Shown here: positions 50,459 through 60,896 of the stretch, one piece after another | Position numbering within the stretch: position 1 is the first letter of the stretch | Layout of the letters: the number at the start of each line of letters is the position of its first letter | NCBI GenBank assembly: GCA_013398015.1 | Contig: VZRR01012411.1 | Span: 267,671 to 331,670 of the forward strand | Source of the DNA: Oreocharis arfaki | Taxonomy: Eukaryota; Chordata; Aves; Passeriformes; Paramythiidae | Direction of reading: 5' to 3' | DNA length: 64,000 bases | Program-made: the position numbers and the translations under genes | The notes under the pieces: model-generated | What the model saw: the letters and a program-made list of their open reading frames with translations, nothing else | Databases searched by the model: none | Told to the model about the DNA's origin: nothing

Positions 50459-51233
50459 ATGGATAGCCAATAGGTGCATATGTTTATTGGTTTAATTATA
50501 TCTATCACAATACACTAATCAACCCAAAATTCTTATATTGCAGAGCAAGTATATTTCTGCCCTGAAAGGCTGCTGAATTTTTTTCCAAAACAATTAACAC
50601 TTCCAAACATTTACTAATAAATTTTATTTTTTCTGTCCTTAAAAAAGTACTTTTTCACAGATTTTTACATCTTTTATTTTTATTATTAGAGTACTGCAGT
50701 TCAAAGAACAAAACATACTCAAATCAGGGAAAGTACAAATAATTTATTTTTCTGTTGACATAGGAAATTATTGTTTCTAAGAAGTTTAGTAAAGGGTAGG
50801 CCTACAGTCCTGAGGAGATTTGGGGATTTTTTCATCTTCAGTATTTTTGAATTAGACTCTGAGTAAACTCCAGGAAAAATCAGCATCACCAGGAGTATTT
50901 CAAAACGCTGAAAGTAAGAAAAAGGAGCATGTAAATTTTGGTGTTCACATATGGGTGCCACACTTTGTGGATAAACAAAGGATTTATTTCACCGGAACTA
51001 TCCATATATCCATATCCAAGAGCAAGCAAGATGCTCAGTGAAAATAACCCAGCAGTTGTCTTAGATTTCTATAGAGGGATGGGCTGTGTGAATGCTGTGT
51101 GTGCTTGTCACTTTTAACCACCTTCACTCCCTGTCAAGTATCTTTCAAATATTTAAATATTTCAAACAAATTTGACAGGGAAGCAGTTAACTCAAAGCCA
51201 ATGGTTATGAAAAAAAATGGATAGCCAATAGGT
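50459..51233 (+). repeat. 742-bp... segment bracketed by a 17-bp direct repeat
   Basis: ATGGATAGCCAATAGGT occurs at 50459-50475 and again at 51217-51233. The segment between them (50476-51216) ends in a run of A directly before the second copy, the layout of a retroposed insert with a target-site duplication. The body is AT-rich. I do not recognise it as a known transposon or as a copy of a gene, and no AATAAA precedes the A run. Confidence 0.45.
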
Positions 51234-51904
51234 CACAGGAGCACTTCTTCTGAACCAAAATATTCTAAAACACTTGAGTTTTTAATAAGTATTATATATT
51301 TTTATATATCAAATATTTAGTCTGAAAAACATCAGAAAAGTTTTCCAGATCTTTCTACACGTGGATACTTTATTGAATGTCTTCGAATTATAAACACAAC
51401 TTTGAGCGAATTATGCATAGGGTTCAGTGAATACTGGTGATTCTACATTATTTACATCACATGACTGGTGCTACAGTAATTCTTCTATTCAGAACACTAT
51501 ATATATTGTTATGTTTAACTCTGTAATGTGTGTTAATAAAAAACCCCAAAGTATACTTCCGTGAATATGAATTTCTTTATTTCAAAGTCTCACAAAATCT
51601 TTATCACTTGTTTGCTAGTGATAAAAACTAAAGTGTTTAGCATAGTAGAAATGCACTTATAGTTAAGCATAATATACCTGCTGTTTACTCTATGCAGTTT
51701 CTGAATTCAGTTTTTTCCTCTGTTTGGGCCTATTCTTGAGTGAATACTCTAAGGATATTTGTACCATGAGTTAACCACACTTAAAAGAGAGACTGCTGTT
51801 TATTTTGAGAAATAAATCTACTAAAAGATATAGGTCTGCAAGCAGATATACAAGAAGAAGAATGGATTCAAGAAAGACTGCCAGTCTGAAAAATTAATTT
51901 TAAT

Positions 51905-53660
51905 ATGATTTTTGATTTAAAGAAGAATGTGAAAAAAGTCATTGTCCCTCAGAAACCTGGTGACGGAAGACAGAGAAAAGGCTGAGTATCTGAATTCCTT
52001 CTTTGCCTCAGACTTTACTGCTCAGGCCATCCTTCAGGAAACCCAGACCCTGGACACAAGAGAGGGAGGCTGGAGAAAAAAAGACTTGCCCTTGGCCATA
52101 GAGAGTTTGGTTAGAGATCAGCTAGGCAGACCTAAAACCGTAAATCCATGGGCCCTGGCGGGATGCACACACAGGTGCTGAGGGAGCTGGCAGATGTTGT
52201 TGCTAAGCCCTCTCTGCATCCTCTTTGAAAAATAATGGAGGAGAGGTGCCTGATGACTCGAGAAAAGCCAATGTCACTCCCATCTTCAGAAGGAGCAAAA
52301 AGGCAGATGCAGGAAACTACTGGCCAGTCAGCCTCACCTTCAGCCCTGGAAAGGTGATGGAACAGATCACTCTGGAGGCCATGCCCAAGTGCATAAAAGA
52401 AGAGAAGATCATCAGAAGTAGTCAGGATGCATTCACCAAAGGCAAATCATGTTTGACCAATCCAGTGGCTGTCTGTGATGGCAGGGCTGGATGGGTCGAT
52501 GAGGGGAGAGCAGTGGATGTTGTCTACCTCGACTTCAGCAAGGCTTTTGACACTGTCTCCCATAGCACCCTCGCAGGTAAGCTCAGGTGATGTGGGTTAG
52601 AGGAATGGATAGTGAGGTGGATCAAGAACTGGCTGAAGGCAGAACTCAGAGGGTCCTCATCAGTGGAGCAGAGTCCAGCTGGAGGCCTGCAGTCAGTGGT
52701 GCTCCCCAGGGATCAATACTGGGACCACTCTTATTCAACTTGTTTATCAGTGACCTGGAGGAAGGGATCAAACACACCATCAGCAAGTTTGCTGGTGACA
52801 CTAAACTGGGCAGAGTGGCTGATCCACCTGCAGGCTCTGCTGCCATTCTGTGGGACCTTGATCAGCTGCAGGGTTGGGCAGAGAAACCTGATGAGGCTCA
52901 ACAAGGGCAGGTGTCAGGTCCTGCACCTGGGGAGGAGCAGCCCCAAGTGCCAGCACAGGCTGGGGCTGACCTCCCACAGAGCAGCCCTGTGGAGAAGGAC
53001 CTGGGGCTCTTGGTGGATCACAAGCTGTCCATGAGCCATCCGTGCCCCTGTGGCCAGGAGGGCCAATGTCATCCTGGGGTGCATTGGGCAGAGTGTGGCC
53101 AGCAGGTCGAGGGAGGTGATCGTCCCCCTCTACTCGGCCCTAGTGAGGCCACACCTGGAGTGCTGTGTCCAGTTCTGGGCTCCTCAGCACAAGAGAGACA
53201 AGGAGCTCCTGGAGAGGGTCCAGTGGAGGGCCACAAGGATGATCAGGGGTCTGGAGCATCTCTCTTATCAGGAGAGATTGTGGGAGCTGGGCCTGTTTAG
53301 TCTGTGGAAGAGAAGACCGAGAGGGGATCTCATCAATACATAGAAATGTCTCAAAGGTGCGTGTCAGGAGGGTGGTCAGACTCATTTCAGTGGTGCCCAA
53401 CAACAGGATGAGGAGCAATGGCCATAAACTAAAGCACAAGAGTTTCCACCTCAACATGAGGCAGAAGTTTACACTGAGGGTGGCAGAGCACTGGAACAGA
53501 CTGCCTGGGGAGGTTGTGGAGTCTCTGGAGACACTCAAAATCCACCTGGATGCATTCTTGTGTCACCTGCTCCAGGTGACCCTGCTCTGGCAGGTGGGTT
53601 GGACTGGACAATCTCCAAAGTTCCCTTTCCACCCTAATGATTCTGTGATTCTGCGATTAA
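51905..53660 (+). mobile_element. CR1 LINE, 5'-truncated, with broken ORF2
   Basis: About 1.75 kb covering the reverse-transcriptase half of ORF2 and the 3' end. Readable pieces are VTEDREKAEYLNSFFASDFT (about 51945), YLDFSKAFDTVSH (about 52525-52563), APQGSILGPLLFNLFISDLE (about 52692-52752), SALVRPHLECCVQFWAPQHK (about 53130) and the C-terminal VAEHWNRLPGEVVESLETLK (about 53480). Frames shift between these pieces. The catalytic FADD is FAGD (52788-52799). The 3' end has GATTCTGTGATTCTGCGATT. It is an inactive copy lying between FREM1 and CER1. Confidence 0.93.
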
Positions 53661-56600
53661 GAATCTGGTATCGGAAGTATTGCATGTAAGCACAGTGAGC
53701 AAAAGAATGTAATTTTATTAACAGAGAAGACACTTTAAGATTGCTCTATATAGGCTTTTATTTTAACTAAAGAAATCTTATCTGCATCTTCCTTGGATTA
53801 TATTACAAACATTTTGTTGGTGAGGTCAAATTCTTCAGTGAATAATCTCTCTCTCTCAAAGTATTCGCAACAATCTAAGAAGAAGCATCTTCCTGAACAC
53901 TGAACTGTGTGTTTGCCCAGACTCCTTTTTCCCTGTCCCACAGGTTTTTCCAGTCTCTTTCTCCCTGTCCCATGCCTTAGCAACCTGCAACAATCAATCA
54001 CATGCCCAAGAGAACTCCTCAGGCTGGGTCTGGAATCGGACACACTGTCAGTTAGGCAGTACATATGTGCCAGCACTGTTCAGGAGATGCTTCAAGAGGA
54101 GGACACCTGTACAAAACCTAGCAGTCTGAACAATTACAACAGTGAGAGAACCACCCATTGCATCCTGTGTATGTGCCTACAGCCAGGAGAACGTGGGCCA
54201 ACACATGTGAAAGGATGCTCATCCTAGCCCAACTGCAGACATAAATATTTTAAAGTGTGAGCACCTTCATTTTGGCTGCAGTATGAAACCTAATGCTGTT
54301 CTTAGTTCTGTTGCCAAAACACAGAAAAGAAACAGAGAAATGCGAACATGAAAATATACATGAATGAAGCAAGAAACAGTGCAAGAGAGGACTTGAAACA
54401 GAGGGGTGTTCATGATGTAGAATATCTAAGGTTGGAGGTACAAAACTAAACAAACCTATTGTCTGTTCTTTCATCTCACACCTTGTTAAAAGACACTTGG
54501 TTTCATAATTAAAAATTTCCCGCGAGGCCTGTATGTATCTGTTTCCCTGAAACTCAGGAAAACAAAGACCACAGATGGCCTTCTTTGACAAGTGCAACTA
54601 TTGGAGAATAAACTGCATAGTGATAATTCATTAGTTCTGAGGTCTTTATATGGGATCTGTGAAAGATATATATCTGGATACAAGTTTGTCCACATAGCAT
54701 GTGTTTTGAGAATTATGAGATATTGAATTGAACTATATATATACAAAATCCATTTTAATGATTTTATCATCAATCATGGTATGATGAGACTATTTAGCTC
54801 AACAGAAGGCAAGTAATTCAAGTGCTGCCCAAGAATTATTTTTAGGCATCAACTGGCAGCATAGATAATGTCCATAACGACTGAATAAACTCCAGCTTCG
54901 AAACAAATGAATAATAACACTTTGCATTTGCATAGTACTTGTCATCTATAGACCTGACAGTTTTAAAAGGATGGGCAAACATTCACAGTGACTATTTCTA
55001 GTGAAAACAGAATGTCCTGAATAAATTGCCACTATGAAGGCAAATCATAGCCTGCTTGAAAGACACTGCTGCATATAGCCACAAGATCTAACACCCAAAA
55101 TCCAGTGAAAACATGCTCTACGCTTATATGAAAGGGTAATCAGGCAGCAAAACAAGTTTTTGAAGACACGACATAGTTCTTTCGTAGAAATCTGAGTTTA
55201 GGTCTATTTGGAACATAATGATTATGCGCCCAGTCCAATCCCTGTAGTCAATTATTAATCTATGCAGTTGATGTTACCACAATGAGACTTGTAAATGCTT
55301 TCTATTTTTAACTTCAGAATGACTATCTGAGCTTGCTGTCTGAACTGGGATGCCTTCCTGTAATGCAGGCAGGCTCTTGCCTAAGCTGAGAGGCTGAAGA
55401 GACCTGCTACCTCTGCATAGCTATATAGGCAGCTGACTTCTAAACAGATTAAGGCAGTATTTCTATATTGAACAAACCATGCCCAGATGTACAAGGTCCC
55501 ATATCTCACCAACTTTGCCTCTCGGAAAGCAGCCATCGGATACCATTGTAGGCATGAAGGAACAGTGTTAGACTTGCTTGCCAGAACCAGAGCTGGCATG
55601 CTGCTTTTGGGTCTCATCAGATCTTAGGCAGAACCATCCAAAAAAACCCAGGAACCAGAACTGAGCTGACCTAGAAGTGAAGAGAGCTCTTTTATCAGCC
55701 TTTGGGTTGCAGAGCAGCTTGCAGAGTGACTTGCTGACACTGCTTTGCTTCAGTCTTCTTCCCCACCCTTCTTAGATAATAATTATTAGACAATAATTTC
55801 TGCACTTAGATCTGAAACCCTAAAGGCCTTTCTTCTTGCTGTATGTTACAGGACAGAATGGTATGTACCAGGAATGGATTTTGATCTTGAATAGGTTTAT
55901 TTTCATTGCCTTTGCACTGCAGTGTAACATAAGCAGGAAAACATCTATACATACATGACAATACTAAGATTTTTATACATTCCTTGTTAACATTTACACT
56001 GCAGCAATAACCCAGGCCAGTTTAGCTTAGATAGTCTGGGAAGCCAAATGATTCCAGTTCTACAATTTACTTAGTACTTATCTGTGCATTATCAGAGACA
56101 TCCTTAGATGACTTGCAAATAGGTGTCTTTCTTCAAACAGCCAAATTACATGTTTGAAAGGCATTGGCAAATGTGTCACATCCTCTGTGTCAATATGATA
56201 CAATATAATTCATAGGTCTGAATACCAGCCCAGTCTCAGGGCTCTTCAGCAACTAAAACAGAGAGAAAAATAGAAGGAAACTCCAAAATTTAATGTTCTT
56301 GTCATTGCAGAATAGTTTTGAGTGACTGTTACCAGTACACATCAGATACAAGGTATTTTAGTTACAAAAGTCAACTGCGTCAGTTCAAATTGTTGGCCAA
56401 CACAGATACGATGTGAGGATTCAAACTACAGTTCTAGGTAATAAATTAATTCCCTGGAAATTAAAGTAAATCTAGTACACACTACTTAATTTTTTTAAGA
56501 ATAATACAAACTTCAGAGTCTATGGATAGACTTTTGTAGAAACAGGAATGTGTAGAGATTAGAGTACCCAAATGGCAAATTATCTTAAGCAGAATTTATT

Positions 56601-57566
56601 TTTAGTATTTTAATATTAGGATCACTGTTTGCAATATTTCTTGAAAATAACTTTTCCTTCTCCCCAAAACTCTCTCTATACGATGTTCACAGATTTTTTT
56701 TCTTACATGTTGCATAACATGGTAATTTTGAAGAAAATGCCTCTATTTTAAGGTCTAGCAGGTCTTGAGGTATTTCTGTTGAGACTTTGATAGCTAGAAT
56801 CATAAATATGTCTTTTCTAACATGTTTTATTTAAATGTTCATTTTGTTTACTAACTTCATAGGATGCCTGGAGCGGGTTTGGTGCCTGAACAGGATGTGG
56901 CACTCTTAAGTTAATCTTTGAGAACCCAGGAGGCAGAGTTTCTTCACCTTGAGACCTTTTGCTCTGCTGGTGACATGTCTGCACTCCAGCAGCTGCAAAC
57001 CTGCTGTGAGGAAGATGAAGCAAGGGCTAGCGCTCCCTGACAGATTCCTCCAATTGTCTGAGTGGCAGTCTGTTAGTGGTGCAGACCTTGCATCACATCC
57101 CAAATCTGAAAGACCAAAGTTAGACTTAACTTTGGAAACATGCTCTCCAGACCAAACTTACTGTTTCTGCAAACTTTAAACAGCTTGCCTTTTCCCATTG
57201 TAATGAAATAACACTCCCTGTTTTGACAGTCTCTGTCTGTATGGAATGGAAAGTAAAAATAAACAATGAAGACCACACTGAACATTCTAATACACAACCC
57301 TGAATGTTTCCTTAATTCCTCAGCCTAAACTAGACACCTTATCCAAACATTTCCCTCTGTTGACTCCTTCTGTCCTCCACAACATCCTGGGTTACTAGAT
57401 TTTAGATAGGAGCTTCTAATACACGTAACTCAGATTGAAAGCAGAGTTTCATTAGCACAGACTTCCCTATCATAATTGTAATCTACAGTAAATGAATGCA
57501 ATTAGCCACGCCAGGGTCTCCCCTGAGCCCTCCTCTCCTCTGCTATAATCTGACACTAGGTTCTCA
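53661..57566 (+). other. intergenic spacer upstream of CER1
   Basis: About 3.9 kb with no gene or repeat I recognise. Small open frames on both strands (for example 53907-54227 and 54250-54597) have no family resemblance and no splice or promoter context. As the 5' flank of CER1 it is the most likely place for proximal enhancers. Two TAATCT elements lie at 57479-57484 and 57546-57551. Confidence 0.6.
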
Positions 57567-57573
57567 TATAAAG
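57567..57573 (+). promoter_or_regulatory. CER1: CER1 TATA box
   Basis: TATAAAG at 57567-57573 lies 60 bases upstream of the CER1 ATG. A start about 30 bases downstream would give a 5' UTR of only about 35 nt. Nothing else between it and the ATG looks like a splice site, which suits a compact two-exon gene. Confidence 0.6.
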
Positions 57574-57632
57574 CTAGCATACTACATTCACTGCAATAGC
57601 AGCAGGTCTACAGGGTTGCACTTTCCAGGATC

Positions 57633-58160
57633 ATGTCACTGCTTCTCCTTCAGATGTTAGTGCTCTCATGTCTTGGAGCCACAGAGCTACAGAGAAATTC
57701 ACAGCAAAGGAAAAGCAGAAGGCCATTTCAGCACTTTTTCTACCCAGACAAAAATCTGTTGGAAAGTCAGAGTTCCCCTGAGCTGGTAAGCGAGAGCCCA
57801 GTAGGTGTTGACGAGACCCTGAGAGTACCAAGCTTTTTTGTATCAATTCCACAGACAGCATCCGGAAGTGAGAAGAAACAGGAGAAAAAAATGTCCAGAT
57901 TCATTCTTCCCAATATAGGACTCCATGCAGACCAAGACCTGAGAACCTGGGTTGCACCCAGAGAGACCTCTCGTACGGAAAACTTCTCTCCACCCTATTA
58001 TTCCAGCAAGAGAGAGTCTGAATTTCCCTACAGAAAAGATGCCAAGAAATTTTGGGACCACTTCATGTTAAAGAAAAATTCAGACTCTGAAGAGGTTGTC
58101 CTGCCAATCAAGACCAATGAAATGCACCAAGAAAACTGCAGAACCCTGCCTTTTGCCCAG
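57633..58160 (+). CDS. CER1: CER1 exon 1 (Cerberus, N-terminal part)
   Basis: CER1 is a secreted antagonist of Nodal, BMP and Wnt ligands that acts in anterior and left-right patterning; the chick form is also called Caronte. Exon 1 encodes residues 1-176. A signal peptide MSLLLLQMLVLSCLGAT is followed by a basic RKSRR stretch (27-30, furin-like), then a low-complexity polar region with sequon NFS (117). Last comes the conserved AKKFWDHFM helix-like motif (137-145) and the first knot cysteine, C169. Donor CAG|GTAAGA at 58161. The ATG is the only in-frame start before the signal peptide and lies just downstream of the TATA box. It is on the same strand as FREM1, 9.5 kb downstream of the FREM1 stop. 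Confidence 0.97.
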
Positions 58161-58489
58161 GTAAGAACAGGTATTCAAGACCAACAAACATGCCTTTCCC
58201 CCTGTCTCTTGTAATCAGCAACTAAAGGGACATAGGCTATTTCAGTGGCTAAGTCACAGACAGAACTTCGGAACACTTGCCCATTAGAAGTGGCTGAAAG
58301 ACACTGAAGAAAAAGTTTTAGTCTGATGAGGCAAACTGCTAAATTGCAGTAGTGGAAAGCTGCAGACTCAATATTCATAGAGTTATTTATTATTTTTACG
58401 CACAGATATTCTGACATAGCCTATGCAGGCAAGGAAGTAATGAGTAATTATCCATTCAATGAATATACATCTCAACTGTTTGTAGATCT

Positions 58490-58583
58490 GAATTATGATC
58501 TCTCCCTCTCTCTCTCTCTAGATAGATAGATAGAGCTAAATATGTGTATGTATATACACACACACAAACGTGTGTATATATAC
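58490..58583 (+). repeat. compound microsatellite (TC)n-(GATA)n-(TG/CA)n
   Basis: TCTCCCTCTCTCTCTCTCTA, then GATAGATAGATAGA, then TATGTGTATGTATATACACA and CACACAAACGTGTGTATATA. It lies in the single CER1 intron. Length polymorphism between individuals is likely. Confidence 0.85.
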
Positions 58584-59058
58584 AGAGTCTCAGGACAAGT
58601 ATTTACAGGAAAAGCTGGTTGTTTTCTTACAGCTAAGCAAGGATTCTTTTCGCTTGTATTAATTAGAAAAGTGGCTTATGTCTAATTCTGTGCTAAGAAT
58701 TTTGGAGAACTGGTAATCATTCTATCCCATGCATAGATGAAGCCAAGCTGTCATATTGGAACATCAAGACAAGCAAACAGTATAGGTAAAAGTGCCATAT
58801 TCCTTGTAAGTTACTATGTATTTCTCAGCATTTCTGTAACTACAATCTGTTAAGGACCACGTTTTTTCATATCCACAACTAAATTTATTTCACACAGACA
58901 TATGTACATACAGATGTGGCTTTAAACCTGTACCTTTTTGTTCTGAGAAAAAAAAAGTGCCGTGTTGGGGTTTTTTTCATTTTTTTTTCATTCATGCCTT
59001 CTAGTAAAGTCCATGGGCCATTTCTGCACCAGAAACCTAAAACTGCTTTCTGTTTCAG

Positions 59059-59352
59059 GGTGTTACTCATAACAGCTGTGAGAGGGTGACAGTCCAGAAC
59101 AATCTGTGTTTTGGAAAATGCAGTTCCTTTCATGTTCCTGGTTCAGAAGATCATCTTTATACCTTTTGTTTTCATTGTTTGCCCAGCAAGTTCTCCATGA
59201 AGCGCCTGGATCTCAACTGCACAGATTCTGTTCCGGTAGTCAAAGAAATCATGATTGTAGAAGAGTGTAAATGTGAAACTCGGAAGATTAAAGACCCTGT
59301 TATTGGATCTCTACTGTCAGACTTGTATGCAAATGTACATGAGCACAATTAA
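59059..59352 (+). CDS. CER1: CER1 exon 2 (cystine-knot domain)
   Basis: Acceptor TGTTTCAG ends at 59058, stop TAA at 59350-59352. It encodes residues 177-273, giving a 273-residue protein, close to the known chick length. Knot cysteines in the whole protein are C169, C183, C193, C197, C213, C216, C230, C246 and C248, all nine positions shared with human CER1. Diagnostic stretches are VQNNLCFGKCSSFHVPG, CLPSKF, DLNCTDS (sequon at N229) and VEECKCET. The tail after C248 is short and differs from the mammalian one, as expected for this fast-evolving end. Confidence 0.98.
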   Translation, partial: GVTHNSCERVTVQNNLCFGKCSSFHVPGSEDHLYTFCFHCLPSKFSMKRLDLNCTDSVPVVKEIMIVEECKCETRKIKDPVIGSLLSDLYANVHEHN

Positions 59353-60890
59353 CCTGTGCAAAGTACCGCTTAACTTGATCATAAGAATTTGCCAATGAAA
59401 AAATCCAAACCAGTTGTCATCACTCTAGTACACAAAAATATTAAAAATGTAGACTTTCTACATGATCTTCTCTGTTTCAACAATAACTTCACCTAAAATG
59501 TAACAGATGTTTACTTGCAGTTATGAAGGAAAAGGAGACAAAAATACTGGGCCTATATTTAAAGGCCCTACTTCAACAAGGGAAAACTCTAAAAATTTTT
59601 CCACTGTTCCTATAACTGTTTCTATACTGTAAACAGTATAGAAAAAAAAAACCTGTTTCTAAACTGTTCCTATAACTGTAAACAAAGGCTGAAGAACTAA
59701 CATGATTTATCTGTGCAAAAACTGAATGCTGACTTCATTGCTGTTTTAATTGTCTTGGCTTGCAGGGAGTGCCAATTTAGCTGTATTGGCAATGAAGATG
59801 AGATTTAGCCTGTTTCCTGCAAAAATATGTCTACTTTTACATCAAGATAATGGCTGGAGAGTGTAAAACATAAATGGACATGAGGTACATAGAAAGCTGT
59901 GACTAGTTAATGGCATACTGAGTCATCCCAGTTGGAGTTCAGTTCTCATTGAAAACTAATGTACTGCATAATTTACACCAATAGATAATGACAAAGGGTA
60001 TTTTGCCATAGAAAACATTTGTTCTCTTTTCCACATACCTGCATTTGCTCTGTACCTTCATTTTTACTCAAAGTATTCAACTGCAGAAGGAGGAAAAATA
60101 TTAAAAATGCCATAGTCCTATACAAAACATCACAGATGAATACACTGTTGTTAATATTTAAATTCACTGTGAAAAGACAAGGCACATTTTCCAGTCCAAT
60201 GAATTTTAACATTGTCAGTGAATCTAAGATAAAGTTTAAATAATGCTCTCAACACTTAAACTAAAGCAAAAAAGGGATTTGTGTGACAGAAAATCTGAGA
60301 AGGACTTTATCATCATAGCAATACCTTAGCACCTTTACAGGAACAGCTGAGAGAACTCTGCTAGGAAGGGTTGGAGTCTACGGCTAGGCAACACAGCACC
60401 AGTGGCTATTAGCCAAACTGCTGGATTTCCTGCTCCCTCCAGCTGCTTCTCCCTGGATTTCTGTTGTGGACCTGGCACACCAGACAGAGATCAGCTTCCA
60501 GAAACAGAGTTCAGCATACTTCTAAGCCAGTTTTTTCAGTCCTCTGGGAATCTGCTCTCAGACCTGGGCCACTGTTGTTAAACTGTCACAGATCTTTTTT
60601 AGGGTATTGGAAGTCACTGTTGACTTAGCTGGTTAAATTCAAAGGCTGGGTAGATGACTCATTTTATTTGAACTGCAATGGGATTAGAGATGTCTTAGTA
60701 TTCTGTCAGAAAATATGTGCAGCATGGCTTTGGAGTGCAAGGCCTATGCTGAATATCTACTAAAAATTGCATTTGAATTATGTTCTGATACTGGATCTGA
60801 AGCTGTTTGCTTCAGTTCATTCTTCTTCAGTGAATGAACTGAAGATTAGTATATTGTTACCTTTCATTACATATAAACCTGTTTTTCAAT
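59353..60890 (+). other. CER1: CER1 3' UTR (probable extent)
   Basis: Non-coding stretch from the stop to the AATAAA at 60891. It contains an 11-bp perfect hairpin (59619-59644) and a partial local duplication of TGTTCCTATAACTGT (first copy about 59604, second about 59664). No open frame here resembles a protein. Confidence 0.5.
59619..59644 (+). repeat. 11-bp perfect inverted repeat in CER1 3' UTR
   Basis: TTTCTATACTG (59619-59629), loop TAAA, CAGTATAGAAA (59634-59644). In the transcript this can fold into a perfect 11-bp stem with a tetraloop, about 270 nt after the stop codon. Confidence 0.8.
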
Positions 60891-60896
60891 AATAAA
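60891..60896 (+). terminator. CER1: candidate CER1 poly(A) signal (AATAAA)
   Basis: Canonical AATAAA, followed about 30 bases later by a T-rich element (CAGTCTTTTTTTTTTTTCTT), the usual arrangement of a cleavage site with its downstream U-rich element. It would give a 3' UTR of about 1.55 kb. An earlier non-canonical signal could also be used. Confidence 0.5.

Noticed and set aside
52587..53300. 237-codon open frame that looks like a gene
   Set aside because: The first part is CR1 reverse transcriptase and the remainder is a frameshifted reading of the same element. It is annotated as part of the CR1.
54250..54773. Overlapping minus-strand open frames (115 and 95 codons) upstream of CER1
   Set aside because: No similarity to any protein I know, no promoter or splice sites, and composition like the surrounding spacer.
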